64,000 nucleotides of DNA from Flavobacterium xinjiangense (GCF_900142885.1 NZ_FRCL01000002.1:248001-312000); one strand, 5' to 3'. Shown: positions 26,731-36,059, counted from the first letter of the stretch. Program-made: numbers and translations. Notes: generated by a model from the sequence alone, not told the origin.

Positions 26731-27465
26731 ATGATTCTAACGATTGATATAGGGAATACCAGAATTAAAGGTGCTGTTTTTGAGGGTAATACTCAAATTG
26801 ATGCTTTTTTTTTTACTAAAATAGACTTTCGAAAAAAAATTGAAAATATTTTAAAAACACACCAAAAAATAACTCATTTGGTGGTGGCGTCGGTTGGGAA
26901 TATCGAAAAAGAGTCTTTTTTAGGCTTAGAAAAAGAGTTGAATATTCATTTTATATCGCACGACGATCCTTTCCCTTTTTCTAATGAGTATGAAACCCCT
27001 CAGACTTTAGGAATTGACCGAATGGTTCTCGCTGCCGGAGCGACATTTCAGTTTCCTGATCAAAACAGATTGGTTATTGATGCAGGAACCTGTGTTACTT
27101 TTGATTTTGTTGATGACAAAAACACCTATCATGGGGGTGCAATTGCTCCTGGATTACGATTGCGGTATGAGTCATTGCATAAATTCACGGCAAAATTGCC
27201 TTTGTTAGCCTTGGAAAGTCCCAAAGATTTAATTGGAAATTCAACTTCAGAATCAATTCATTCAGGAGTAGTAAATGGTTTGGTCTATGAGATTGATGGT
27301 TTCATAGATGAATATAGAGCCCGGTATTTAAATTTTATAATAATTTTAACGGGTGGAGATACAGATTTTTTGGCTAAACGATTAAAAAATACCATATTTG
27401 CCAATTCAAATTTTCTTTTAGAAAGTTTGAACCAAACATTTCAATATAAAATCAAAAATGATTAA
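26731..27465 (+). CDS. coaX: Type III pantothenate kinase
   Basis: Phosphorylates pantothenate in the first step of coenzyme A synthesis. The 244-residue protein has the ASKHA-fold motifs of CoaX: the phosphate-1 motif LTIDIGNTRIKGAVFEG at the N-terminus, TLGIDRMVLAAGA near residue 93, and VIDAGTCVTFDFVD near residue 114. It also has the HGGAIAPGLRLR segment and the C-terminal phosphate-2 region ILTGGDTDFLAKRL. Type III enzymes need a monovalent cation and are not inhibited by CoA. The stop overlaps the start of the next gene by eight bases (ATGATTAA). Confidence 0.95.
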   Translation: MILTIDIGNTRIKGAVFEGNTQIDAFFFTKIDFRKKIENILKTHQKITHLVVASVGNIEKESFLGLEKELNIHFISHDDPFPFSNEYETPQTLGIDRMVLAAGATFQFPDQNRLVIDAGTCVTFDFVDDKNTYHGGAIAPGLRLRYESLHKFTAKLPLLALESPKDLIGNSTSESIHSGVVNGLVYEIDGFIDEYRARYLNFIIILTGGDTDFLAKRLKNTIFANSNFLLESLNQTFQYKIKND

Positions 27466-28708
27466 AAAAATTATAATAAGCGCATGTTTGCTTTTGTCAC
27501 TTGTATCCTTCGCTCAAGAAGGAACTTCTTCACCTTACTCTTTTTACGGAATTGGCGACATAAGATTTAAAGGAACGCTTGAAAATCGTTCAATGGCGGG
27601 AGTTGCTGTTGAACAGGATAGTATTCACATTAATTTAGAAAATCCAGCCAGTTTTTCTAGCTTAAAACTTACTACTTTTAGTATGGGAGGTACTTATGGG
27701 ACAAAAACCTTAAAGTCTAGCAAGGAGTCAGCAAGTGCTCGAAGAACGACTTTGGACTATTTAGCTGTTGGCCTACCTTTGGGTAAATTTGGATTAGGTT
27801 TTGGATTAATTCCATACTCTTCTGTGGGGTATAAAATAGAAAAATTAACCTCTGATGTAGGAGGGATAAACAAACGATTAAGCGGGACTGGCGGTCTGAA
27901 CAAAGTATTCTTAGGAATTGGATATAAAATAACGCCGAATTTCAGTATAGGTGCTGATGCGAATTATAATTTTGGTAAAATTGAAACGAATAGTTTAGAA
28001 ATTATTAATGGTGTCCCTTTAGGTACTCGTGAATTGAATAGTGCAGAGTTGTCAGGAGTGAATTTTAATATTGGAACGATGTATCAAGCTAAATTAAGTA
28101 AAAAATTATCTTTATACAGTAGCTTAAATTATACGATAGAAGGTGCTCTTACCTCGAAAAATACAAGAAATATATCGACGGTAGTTTATAATTCAAGTTT
28201 TGATTTATCTGTTGTAGATTCTTATGGAGATCAAAAATCACAATCAGAAGTAGAATATCCAAGCAAAATATCATTTGGTTTGGGAATTGGCGAAGCTAAA
28301 AAATGGCTTTTAGGTGGGAAAATTGCCTATCAAAAAACTTCAGGTCAAGAGAATTCCTATAACAAAGCTGATAATGTAGGCTATGGCCGATACGGAAGTG
28401 TAAGTCTTGGAGGATATTACATTCCAAACTATAATTCGTTTTCAAGTTACACGAAAAGAATTGTTTACAGAGCTGGACTTAAATATGAAAAAACAGGTTT
28501 GATGATTAATTCAGAGTCTATAAATGACATGGGATTAACGCTTGGATTTGGATTGCCAATAACGGGTTATTTCTCAAATGTAAACTTGGGTTTAGAATTG
28601 GGTAAAAAAGGGACAACAAATGCGAATTTAATTCAGGAGAATTATGCTAATTTTAGTGTAGGTTTTTCATTGAACGATAAATGGTTTGAGAAAAGAAAAT
28701 TCAACTAG
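27458..28708 (+). CDS. Outer-membrane beta-barrel protein
   Basis: A 416-residue exported protein with a signal peptide (cleavage after LVSFAQ). The mature start SSPYSFYGIGDIRFKGTLEN and the MAGVAVEQDSIHINLENPAS segment resemble Bacteroidota outer-membrane proteins related to the FadL/PorV type, with glycine-rich beta strands to the end (LELGKKGTTN, NFSVGFSLNDKW). It is translationally coupled to coaX and followed by lptC, so a link to envelope biogenesis is plausible. No specific cargo can be named. Confidence 0.75.
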   Translation: MIKKIIISACLLLSLVSFAQEGTSSPYSFYGIGDIRFKGTLENRSMAGVAVEQDSIHINLENPASFSSLKLTTFSMGGTYGTKTLKSSKESASARRTTLDYLAVGLPLGKFGLGFGLIPYSSVGYKIEKLTSDVGGINKRLSGTGGLNKVFLGIGYKITPNFSIGADANYNFGKIETNSLEIINGVPLGTRELNSAELSGVNFNIGTMYQAKLSKKLSLYSSLNYTIEGALTSKNTRNISTVVYNSSFDLSVVDSYGDQKSQSEVEYPSKISFGLGIGEAKKWLLGGKIAYQKTSGQENSYNKADNVGYGRYGSVSLGGYYIPNYNSFSSYTKRIVYRAGLKYEKTGLMINSESINDMGLTLGFGLPITGYFSNVNLGLELGKKGTTNANLIQENYANFSVGFSLNDKWFEKRKFN

Positions 28709-28754
28709 AATCGGATAAGTAAATTTAATTACATTGCTTTGTCGAGCACAGCAT

Positions 28755-29309
28755 ATGACTTTACTAAAAAAATATAAAATCTTTCCAGTAGTCACAGTTT
28801 TTGCTGTGACTCTGTTTTTTGGTTGCGAGAGCAATTTTAAAGAAGTACAAAAAATTAATTTCTCCGACTTTGTTCCCGGCGGCGATGCCGATAATGTAAA
28901 TCTAAAATACACTGATTCAGGTTTGATTAAATCAATTCTGGTAAGTCCTAAAATGTTAGATTTTTCAAATGTTGAGTTTCCTTTTACTGAATTTCCAAAA
29001 GGAATTGATGTAACTTTATATGATAATAAAGCAAAGAGAACATTTATAACGGCAAATTATGCGGTTTCCTACAAATTGACAAATATTATTGATTTACAGG
29101 GAAAAGTAAAAATTAAATCAGAGAACGGACAAATGCTGGAGACGGAACAGTTGTATTACGATCAAAAAAACGAATGGTTTTTTACGGAGAAAAAATTCAA
29201 ATTAACAGACCTTAAAGGTTCTTCGAACGGACAAGGCATCGATTTTAGTAAAGATTTTAAAGTGATCAATTCGCAGAGAATCTCCGGTGAATTTGAATCG
29301 GCCCAATAA
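28755..29309 (+). CDS. lptC: LPS export protein LptC (lipoprotein form)
   Basis: Periplasmic bridge component that receives lipopolysaccharide from the LptBFG transporter and passes it to LptA. The protein (184 residues from the ATG at 28755) has a signal ending in TLFFGC, so it is probably a lipoprotein rather than anchored by a membrane helix as in proteobacteria. The LptC beta-jellyroll follows: LKYTDSGLIKSILVSPKMLDFSN, then TANYAVSYKLTNIIDLQGKV and ETEQLYYDQKNEWFFTEK. An in-frame TTG at 28734 is less likely as the start. Confidence 0.85.
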   Translation: MTLLKKYKIFPVVTVFAVTLFFGCESNFKEVQKINFSDFVPGGDADNVNLKYTDSGLIKSILVSPKMLDFSNVEFPFTEFPKGIDVTLYDNKAKRTFITANYAVSYKLTNIIDLQGKVKIKSENGQMLETEQLYYDQKNEWFFTEKKFKLTDLKGSSNGQGIDFSKDFKVINSQRISGEFESAQ

Positions 29310-29326
29310 TTTTATAAATTCTACTT

Positions 29327-29521
29327 ATGACTTACTTAAAATACGTACCCTATTTCTATTTGGTTTTTACAGTCTTTTTTATCTATGACGGCGTTACAAA
29401 GTTTAATGATCCTGCTGCAACACCTTGGCTAAGTTTTGGGATAGCGGCCGTAGCGGTATTTATGTTTTTCTTTCGAATGAAATTTGGCAAAAAATTTGAA
29501 GACAGAAGCAAAAAATCCTAA
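29327..29521 (+). CDS. Small two-TM membrane protein
   Basis: A 64-residue protein with two hydrophobic segments (about 5-22 and 35-50), joined by a loop with DGVTKFNDPAATPW, and a basic tail (MKFGKKFEDRSKKS). It is tightly packed between lptC (17 bases) and the CNNM/CBS gene (3 bases). I do not recognise the family; conservation of this neighbourhood would suggest an envelope role. Confidence 0.7.
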   Translation: MTYLKYVPYFYLVFTVFFIYDGVTKFNDPAATPWLSFGIAAVAVFMFFFRMKFGKKFEDRSKKS

Positions 29522-29524
29522 ATC

Positions 29525-30784
29525 ATGGAAATTAGTATCATAATATTGTGCTTAATACTATGTGCCTTTTTTTCAGGAATGGAGATAGCTTTCATTTCTT
29601 CCAATAAAATTTATCTTGAAATAGAAAAAAAGCAAGATAATTTTCTCTCTAGAATACTTACTAAACTTACCGAAAAACCTTCTAAATTTATTGCAGCCAT
29701 GCTAATTGGGAACAATATTGCGTTAGTGATATATGGTTTTTTTATGGGGGAATTATTAATGGGCTGGATGGCATCATTTGGCTATCATCTTTCCAGTTTG
29801 TTGGATCTATTAGTTCAGACTATTCTTTCCACACTAATAGTTTTGATTACTGCAGAGTTTCTGCCTAAAGTATTCTTTCAGATTTATGCCAATACGTTAA
29901 TAAAATTTTTTGCTGTTCCCGCTTACGTTTTTTATGTTTTATTCTATTTTATTTCTACTTTTTTTATCTGGGTTTCCGATTTTGTTTTGAAAAAATTCTT
30001 TAAAACCGAAGGTGATCAGGCGCAAATCTATTTTAGTAAAGTGGAGCTTGGGAATTACATAACAGAACAAATGAGTACTGTTGAGGATAATGAAGAAGTA
30101 GATTCAGAAATACAAATGTTTCAAAATGCTTTAGAGTTTTCGGGGGTGAAAGCCAGAGACGTGATGAGTCCCAGAACTGAAATCGTTGCGATTGATTTAT
30201 ATGATTCGATGGATGAATTGAACAAATTGTTCATTGAAACTGGGTATTCGAAAATTGTGGTTTATGAAAATTCTTTGGATGATATTGTAGGTTATGTACA
30301 TTCATTTGATTTATTCAAAAAACCGGGCAGTATAAAGGAAATTGTAATTACAGTTGAGTTTGTGCCAGAAACGATTTATATCAAAGATGCCATGAATTTG
30401 CTTACCAAAAAGCGAAAGAGTGTGGCTGTTGTGCTGGATGAATACGGCGGAACTTCCGGGATTATTACTATAGAAGATATTGTCGAAGAACTTTTTGGTG
30501 AAATAGAAGACGAACACGATTCAGAAGAAGAATTAATTGAAAAAGAACTCGGGGATGATACCTATCTTTTTTCTGCTCGTTTTGATGTCGAATATCTAAA
30601 TCAAACGTATAAACTTCATATTCCAGAGAGAGATTCTTATGGTACACTTGGTGGTTTTATTGTTGATTTTACCAAAGAAATTCCGCAAAAAGGGGCTGTT
30701 ATTACCATTGGAACCTTTCATTTTGTCATCGAAGAGGCCACAAATAAGAAAATAGAATTAGTGAAAATGGCGGTGCGAGAGTAG
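29525..30784 (+). CDS. CNNM/CBS-domain membrane protein (CorC/HlyC family)
   Basis: Integral membrane protein of 419 residues. The CNNM transmembrane domain (about 1-180) starts LCLILCAFFSGMEIAFISS and includes AAMLIGNNIALVIYG. Two CBS domains (about 200-320) follow, with RDVMSPRTEIVAIDL and VVLDEYGGTSGIITIEDIVE. A CorC_HlyC domain is at the C-terminus (SYGTLGGFIVDF). Such proteins are implicated in magnesium or other cation homeostasis; older annotations call them hemolysins. GldE of gliding bacteria has the same architecture, but the usual gldD neighbour is absent here. Confidence 0.88.
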   Translation: MEISIIILCLILCAFFSGMEIAFISSNKIYLEIEKKQDNFLSRILTKLTEKPSKFIAAMLIGNNIALVIYGFFMGELLMGWMASFGYHLSSLLDLLVQTILSTLIVLITAEFLPKVFFQIYANTLIKFFAVPAYVFYVLFYFISTFFIWVSDFVLKKFFKTEGDQAQIYFSKVELGNYITEQMSTVEDNEEVDSEIQMFQNALEFSGVKARDVMSPRTEIVAIDLYDSMDELNKLFIETGYSKIVVYENSLDDIVGYVHSFDLFKKPGSIKEIVITVEFVPETIYIKDAMNLLTKKRKSVAVVLDEYGGTSGIITIEDIVEELFGEIEDEHDSEEELIEKELGDDTYLFSARFDVEYLNQTYKLHIPERDSYGTLGGFIVDFTKEIPQKGAVITIGTFHFVIEEATNKKIELVKMAVRE

Positions 30785-30893
30785 TTTTTTTTATAAAATT
30801 GAAAATTCTTTCAAAATAAAACGCTACTAGTATAATTATTAATTAGATAATTGTATTTTCGCAAACTGAATATAAAAATTAACAACAATAGAA

Positions 30894-32990
30894 ATGGCAG
30901 TTTTAGCAAAAATTAGACAACGTTCCGCTTTATTGATAGCAGTTATTGCACTTGCATTATTTGCATTTATCATACAAGATCTTATCGGTAAAGGAGGCTT
31001 TGGTAAAAGCACAAAGGATGTAGGAAGTATCAATGGGAAAGATATTGCCTTCGAGGATTTTAGAATCAAAGTAAGCAATGTTGAGAAAAGTGGTCAAGGG
31101 ATTACTTCGACAGCAGCAGCAAACAGAGTTTGGGATCAGGAAGTTTCTATAGCTTTATTGTCTTCAGAATTTGATAAATTAGGATTAAGAGTAGGTGAAA
31201 AACACATCCTTGAAGTTTTAAAAGCAGATGAAAATATTGGTAAAAATCCATTGTTCTTGAATGCAGCAGGGATGTTTGATATTGCAAAATTCAAAGAGTA
31301 TTTTAAATCTAATCCTGCACAAGCTCAATATTTAAAAGATAGAGAGAAAGATGCGGAGTTGAATGCTAAATATCAAATGTATAATACGTTGATTAAAGCG
31401 GGTATTTATACTACAGAGAGCGAAGGAAAAATGAAATACGAAATGGAAGCCAATAAAGTAAATTTTGCTTACGTTGCTGGTTTGTATTCTAGTATTAAAG
31501 ACAGCGATGTTAAAGTGACTGATACTGAAATTGTAGATTTCATGAAGAAAAACGAAAAGAAATTCAAAGCGGACGAATCTCGTGAAGTAGAATATGTTTT
31601 GATTGAAGATAAAGCTTCGAAAGAAGATGAAGGTGAGGTTAAGTCTAAAATAAACGGATTGTTATCTGGAAGGGTAGTGTACAATCAGGCAACTGGTAAA
31701 AATGATACTTTACCAGGATTTAGAAATGCGACTAACACAATTGAGTTTGTAAATTCAAATTCTGATGTTCCTTACGATTCAACTTATATTGCTAAAAAAG
31801 ATTTACCGGCAGTTGATGCAGATAGATTATTTAATCTTGTTTCAGGTGAAGTATACGGACCTTATATGTTTGGAAAATACTACTGTATATCTAAATCAAT
31901 GGGAATGAAGTCAGGTGTAAATGCAAAAGCAAGCCATATTTTAATTAGTTACGAAGGAACACAAGTTCCTAACAAAAAAGAGAAAAGAACTAAGGAAGAA
32001 GCTAAAGCTAAAGCGGAATCAATTTTGGCTCAAGTGAATGCAAATCCGGATAGTTTCTTGATGTTGGCTTTTACTAATTCAGATGATTCTTCAGCACAAC
32101 AAGGTGGTGACTTAGGTTATTTTGGTCCAAACCAAATGGTGAAGCCGTTTAATGATTTCGTTTTCAATAACGGAATTGGAAAAGTTGGTTTAGTAGAAAC
32201 TCCTTTCGGTTTTCATATTATCAAAATTACAGATAAACAAGACGGAATTCGTTTAGCAACTGTTGCTCAAAAAATTGAAGCGTCGGAAGTGACTTCTGAC
32301 AAAGTGTTTACTCAAGCGACTAAATTTGAAATGGATGCGACTGATAAAGATTTTGAAAAAATTGCAAAAGACATGAAGCTTACAGTTGCTGCTCCAGTTA
32401 CTTTGAAAGCTATGGACGAGACTTTTGGACCTTTAGGAAACCAAAGATCTATAGTTAGATGGGCATTTGAAGATGATACTAAAGTTGGTGCGGTGAAAAG
32501 ATTTGAAGTAGCTAATTTAGGGCATGTAATTGCAAAACTTAAAAATGTAGACAAATCTGGTTTGGTTGCGGTTTCTGTAGCTAGACCTTACGTAGAGCCA
32601 ATTCTTAAAAACAAGAAAAAAGCAGAATTAATCAAAGCTAAAATGACAGGTTCTTCATTAGAAGCAATCTCAAAAGCTACTGGTGCTAAGGTTCAACAAG
32701 CAGCTGACGTAACTATGGAAAATCCAATGTTAGTGGGTGCAGGTCAAGAGCCTAAAGTAGTTGGAAATGCGTTTGCATTAGCGGCAAACAAACTATCTGC
32801 TCCTATTGAAGGAAATACAGGAGTTTATGTGGTGAAAAACATGAGTACAGTAAAAGCGCCAGCTTTGAAAGATCATGCTCCATATGTAGCTAAATTAAAA
32901 GCACAAAGCGCTTCTGATGTGAACAGAGTTATTCCAGCTTTGAAAAGCAGTGCTAAAATTGAAGACAACAGAAAACAATTCAATTACTAA
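30894..32990 (+). CDS. ppiD: PpiD-like peptidyl-prolyl isomerase
   Basis: Membrane-anchored periplasmic folding factor of 698 residues. The N-terminus has one membrane helix (ALLIAVIALALFAFIIQDLIG) and a SurA_N-type chaperone segment (INGKDIAFEDFRIKVSN). A parvulin domain follows at about residues 340-450 (KASHILISYEG, FSNSDDSSAQQGGDLGYFG-like block, ETPFGFHIIKIT). A second, degenerate segment and a chaperone-like C-terminus complete it. Length and order fit PpiD/SurA-domain proteins of Bacteroidota. It has its own leader of ~110 bases and a strong terminator. Confidence 0.9.
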   Translation: MAVLAKIRQRSALLIAVIALALFAFIIQDLIGKGGFGKSTKDVGSINGKDIAFEDFRIKVSNVEKSGQGITSTAAANRVWDQEVSIALLSSEFDKLGLRVGEKHILEVLKADENIGKNPLFLNAAGMFDIAKFKEYFKSNPAQAQYLKDREKDAELNAKYQMYNTLIKAGIYTTESEGKMKYEMEANKVNFAYVAGLYSSIKDSDVKVTDTEIVDFMKKNEKKFKADESREVEYVLIEDKASKEDEGEVKSKINGLLSGRVVYNQATGKNDTLPGFRNATNTIEFVNSNSDVPYDSTYIAKKDLPAVDADRLFNLVSGEVYGPYMFGKYYCISKSMGMKSGVNAKASHILISYEGTQVPNKKEKRTKEEAKAKAESILAQVNANPDSFLMLAFTNSDDSSAQQGGDLGYFGPNQMVKPFNDFVFNNGIGKVGLVETPFGFHIIKITDKQDGIRLATVAQKIEASEVTSDKVFTQATKFEMDATDKDFEKIAKDMKLTVAAPVTLKAMDETFGPLGNQRSIVRWAFEDDTKVGAVKRFEVANLGHVIAKLKNVDKSGLVAVSVARPYVEPILKNKKKAELIKAKMTGSSLEAISKATGAKVQQAADVTMENPMLVGAGQEPKVVGNAFALAANKLSAPIEGNTGVYVVKNMSTVKAPALKDHAPYVAKLKAQSASDVNRVIPALKSSAKIEDNRKQFNY

Positions 32991-33016
32991 ACTAGTTTGA
33001 AGTAATTAATTCAAAT

Positions 33017-33052
33017 AAAAATCCCGATACATTTTAGTGTATCGGGATTTTT
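33017..33052 (+). terminator. Terminator of ppiD
   Basis: AAATCCCGATACA and TGTATCGGGATTT form a 13-bp perfect stem with a short loop, followed by TTTGTTT. Confidence 0.9.
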
Positions 33053-33157
33053 GTTTAATCATAATAATTAAGAAAATAGTTACAAATATATTAGGAATAT
33101 TGTTTTTTTTTTTTCAAGATTTGCAGTCATATATTTATTAATCTAAATCTTAATTTT

Positions 33158-33682
33158 ATGAAAAAAGGCTATTTTATTGTTTTGTTTTTTTGTGTTTCTT
33201 TTACTGGTAAAGCACAAATAACAAAAAATAATTGGTTGGTTGGTGGTGAAGCTGGGTTTTTCTATAATTTTAATAATAGTGAAACTATAAATGGTAACAA
33301 TAGTTATGCTATTCATCTTTCACCAAATATTGGTTATTTTATTTATGATAAGTTAGCCGCTGGCTCTAAATTTGATTACATAGCAGGTAATACCAGATCA
33401 ACTACTTTGCTATTAGGCCCATTTCTTAGGTATTATTTTCTCGAGAAGGAAAAAAGAGTTAATTTATTTTTGGAATCCTCTTATAATTTTGGTTTAGATA
33501 AACAAGACAAGGATTATTCCAATTTTTCTACAAAAGTAGGTACTGCAATTTTCTTAAACAGCAGTGTTGCACTTGAATTAGCTCTTAATTATAACTTGTA
33601 TAGGAATAAAAGTATAGACTTTAGTTCTAATTCATTAAGTCTTGCAGTAGGTTTTCAAATTCATCTTGAGAAAGAAAAATAG
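33158..33682 (+). CDS. Small outer-membrane beta-barrel protein
   Basis: A 174-residue exported protein with a signal peptide (cleavage after TGKAQ). It shows strand-rich barrel features: LVGGEAGFFYNFNN, YAIHLSPNIGYFIYDKLAAGSKFDYI, LLGPFLRYYF and a final LSLAVGFQIHLEKEK. It looks like an eight-stranded OmpW/OmpA-barrel-type protein found in many flavobacteria. No partner is evident; it stands alone between a terminator and a convergent gene. Confidence 0.75.
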   Translation: MKKGYFIVLFFCVSFTGKAQITKNNWLVGGEAGFFYNFNNSETINGNNSYAIHLSPNIGYFIYDKLAAGSKFDYIAGNTRSTTLLLGPFLRYYFLEKEKRVNLFLESSYNFGLDKQDKDYSNFSTKVGTAIFLNSSVALELALNYNLYRNKSIDFSSNSLSLAVGFQIHLEKEK

Positions 33683-33702
33683 AAATTATAATTTAGAGAA
33701 TG

Positions 33703-33734
33703 AGAAACCCGTTCGTCACGATGAATGGGTTTCT
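33703..33734 (+). terminator. Terminator overlapping the end of the GHMP kinase gene
   Basis: AGAAACCCGTTC and GAATGGGTTTCT form a 12-bp stem (one G-U) followed by TTATTTT, downstream of the barrel gene. Its right arm is inside the last codons of the convergent kinase gene. Confidence 0.7.
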
Positions 33735-34654
33735 TTATTTTGTAGTATCATATCCATATAAGAAAGGACTACATCATATCCTCTTGCAGTAAAATAATCT
33801 TTTGGATTATCCTTTGCAATTGCTAAAATAAAATCGCCTCCCCAAGCGCCAAGACTTTTTATCACGCCGTCAAAATCGGGAAATATGGATTCTTTTACCG
33901 TTTGCATTTCCAAAATGGTACTCATATCAGCCTCGTGCTTTTCTATCGCTGAAGCAAATGATTTAAGAGTGTCTGCCTGTAAAATGGCTTGCGTAATTTT
34001 GTTATTTTTGGCAATTGTTTTTGCCAAATTATTATTTTTCTGATTGTAATAAGAATTTATAGCCGCTTTACTGTTTTGTTTTTTATTGAGATAAACAAAG
34101 TATAAGCTTTCCACGAATTCTGGGCTAAAAATCACTTTTTCAACAATAGGCTTTCCTTGTTCTAAATGATATAAAATAGGAGTATCATTTTGAGCGCACG
34201 CAATATCATAACCGCTTCCTCCGAAACTGTTTTTAAGCAGTGTAAAAGCGTCAATTTGTAGCCACTGGGCAATGTTGTTGATCAAAGTAGACGAGGTACC
34301 TAAACCCCAACTTTTAGGAAACCCAAGTTCAGTGGTAATTGTGTATCCTTCTGAAAGATTTATAAAATCGGGATTTAATACAAAAGCTTCATGCAAAATA
34401 GCAATCAATGTTGATTTTACCGATTCGTTTTCTGAATTTCTTTCGTTTGAAATAGCAGCAAATGAAATGGTATCTTCAAACCAAATGCTTTTGTCGGCAT
34501 CGTAGCTTTTCCATTGTATTTCTAGATTGGTTCCTTTTTCGACGATTAAATTTTGTCCTAATTTAGTTGGTAAAGCAAAAGCTTTGGCGCCATCCAAAAC
34601 AAGATATTCGCCTGTGATTAAAAGTTTTCCGTTACTGTAGAATGTTTGTTGCAT
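33716..34654 (-). CDS. GYDIA-type GHMP kinase (mevalonate-pathway kinase)
   Basis: Cytoplasmic small-molecule kinase of 312 residues. The N-terminal SNGKLLITGEYLVLDGAKAFALP is the GHMP first motif. The ATP-binding motif is GFPKSWGLGTSSTLINNIAQ near residue 110, and FGGSGYDIACA near residue 145 gives the subfamily its name. It follows HMG-CoA reductase by 60 bases on the same strand. Phosphorylation of mevalonate or phosphomevalonate is therefore likely, but which step it catalyses cannot be read from the motifs. Confidence 0.88.
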   Translation of the reverse strand: MQQTFYSNGKLLITGEYLVLDGAKAFALPTKLGQNLIVEKGTNLEIQWKSYDADKSIWFEDTISFAAISNERNSENESVKSTLIAILHEAFVLNPDFINLSEGYTITTELGFPKSWGLGTSSTLINNIAQWLQIDAFTLLKNSFGGSGYDIACAQNDTPILYHLEQGKPIVEKVIFSPEFVESLYFVYLNKKQNSKAAINSYYNQKNNNLAKTIAKNNKITQAILQADTLKSFASAIEKHEADMSTILEMQTVKESIFPDFDGVIKSLGAWGGDFILAIAKDNPKDYFTARGYDVVLSYMDMILQNKETHSS

Positions 34655-34667
34655 TATTTTTGTTTAA

Positions 34668-34700
34668 ATCCCTAACAGGGTTCTGAATCCTGTCAGGGAT
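34668..34700 (-). repeat. Intercistronic hairpin in the mevalonate operon
   Basis: ATCCCT-a-ACAGG and CCTGT-c-AGGGAT form a stem of 11 pairs with one mismatch and a nine-base loop in the 60-base gap between the HMG-CoA reductase and kinase genes. There is no T-run worth the name, so RNA stability or a dispersed palindromic repeat is more likely than termination. Confidence 0.55.
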
Positions 34701-34714
34701 GTCTAAAATCAGTT

Positions 34715-36037
34715 TTATTTTCTTAGATTTTCAATAAAGTCAACAACAGCGCTATGGGAAACCACATTGTGTTTGAAATGTTTTCTTATCAAAACACGTT
34801 CCTTGTCATTAGCTTCAAACTGATTGATAATATTGTTTAAATGCATTTTCATGTGTCCTTCCTGAATTCCTGTTGTTGTCAAGGAACGTAAAGCAGCAAA
34901 ATTTTGAGCTAAACCAGCAACGGCGACAATCTGCATTAATTCCTGCGCAGAGGGTTTTTTTAGCATTTCCAAAGAAAATTTCACTAAAGGATGCAAAGTG
35001 GTTAGTCCGCCGATGGTGCCTAAAGCTAAAGGAATTTCCAACCAAAACTTAAAAATGCCATTCTCAATTTTTGCATGTGACAAACTGGAATATTTTCCGT
35101 TTCGAGCGGCATAAGCGTGAATTCCTGCTTCGACTGCGCGGAAATCATTTCCCGTAGCAAGCACCACGGCATCGATTCCGTTCATGATTCCCTTGTTGTG
35201 AGTCACGGAACGATAAGGCTCAACCTCGGCGATTTGAACAGCCTGCACGAATTTCTCTGCAAATTCTTGAGGATTGTGAATGTGTTTTTCTTTTAATTCT
35301 TCAATTGGACACGACACTTCAGCGCGAACAATACAATTGGGAACGTAATTAGAAAGAATACTCATCACAACATGAATGTCCTTCTCTGTTTCCGAAAATA
35401 ACTCATATAGGGAAGCTTCTTCTTTTAATGTTTTAGCAAATTGCTCCAAACAAGAATTGATGAAATTGGCTCCCATGCTGTCTTTGGTTTCAAAAGTAGC
35501 ATGAAGTTGGAAATAATTAGGTAGTAAGTCCGTCTTGTCGTTTAGAACAATATCGAGAATTCCGCCACCCCGTTTTTGCATGTTTTTAGTAATACTTTCC
35601 GTTTCGGTAAAAAATACGGCTTTAGTTTGTGCAAAAAACAAGTTGAGTTTAGAGACGTCACCGTTATAGATAAAATGGACTTGACCAATTTTTTCGGTAT
35701 TGATAACTGTGGCTTTAAACCCACCACGAGTAGACCAAAATTTAGCCGTTTTTGAAGCAGCGGCAACTACAGAACTCTCTTCAATCGCCATGGGAATAGT
35801 GCTGTATTTTCCGTTAATTAGAAAATTTGGAGCGATTCCTAACGGAATATAGAAGTTGGTTATTGTGTTTTCGATGAATTCATCGTGTAGCTGTTGTGTT
35901 TTTTCGTCAGAATTCCAGTAGTTTTTCAGCAATGCGATAGCTTCAGTTGGAGTAGAAAAGTATTCGTTGGCAATCCAGTTTATTTTTTCTTCTTTGGATA
36001 ATTTAGAAAATCCCGTTACTGCATTATTCATTCTCAA
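34715..36037 (-). CDS. mvaA: Hydroxymethylglutaryl-CoA reductase (class II type)
   Basis: Makes mevalonate from HMG-CoA for isoprenoid synthesis. The 440-residue soluble protein lacks the membrane domain of class I enzymes. Catalytic elements are visible: the glutamate in MAIEESSVVAAASKTAKFW, the lysine in VTHNKGIMNGIDAVVLATGND with the nearby aspartate, the motif GTIGGLTTLHPL, and the catalytic histidine region TGIQEGHMKMHLNNI. Flavobacteria use the mevalonate route, and the GHMP kinase just downstream fits. Confidence 0.93.
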   Translation of the reverse strand: MRMNNAVTGFSKLSKEEKINWIANEYFSTPTEAIALLKNYWNSDEKTQQLHDEFIENTITNFYIPLGIAPNFLINGKYSTIPMAIEESSVVAAASKTAKFWSTRGGFKATVINTEKIGQVHFIYNGDVSKLNLFFAQTKAVFFTETESITKNMQKRGGGILDIVLNDKTDLLPNYFQLHATFETKDSMGANFINSCLEQFAKTLKEEASLYELFSETEKDIHVVMSILSNYVPNCIVRAEVSCPIEELKEKHIHNPQEFAEKFVQAVQIAEVEPYRSVTHNKGIMNGIDAVVLATGNDFRAVEAGIHAYAARNGKYSSLSHAKIENGIFKFWLEIPLALGTIGGLTTLHPLVKFSLEMLKKPSAQELMQIVAVAGLAQNFAALRSLTTTGIQEGHMKMHLNNIINQFEANDKERVLIRKHFKHNVVSHSAVVDFIENLRK

Positions 36038-36059
36038 TAGATTATGTGATGTTTAGTTG

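Noticed and set aside
29525..30784. Gliding-motility protein GldE
   Set aside because: The CNNM-CBS architecture fits, but the expected gldD partner is absent and the neighbours are lptC and ppiD, so the generic family name is safer.
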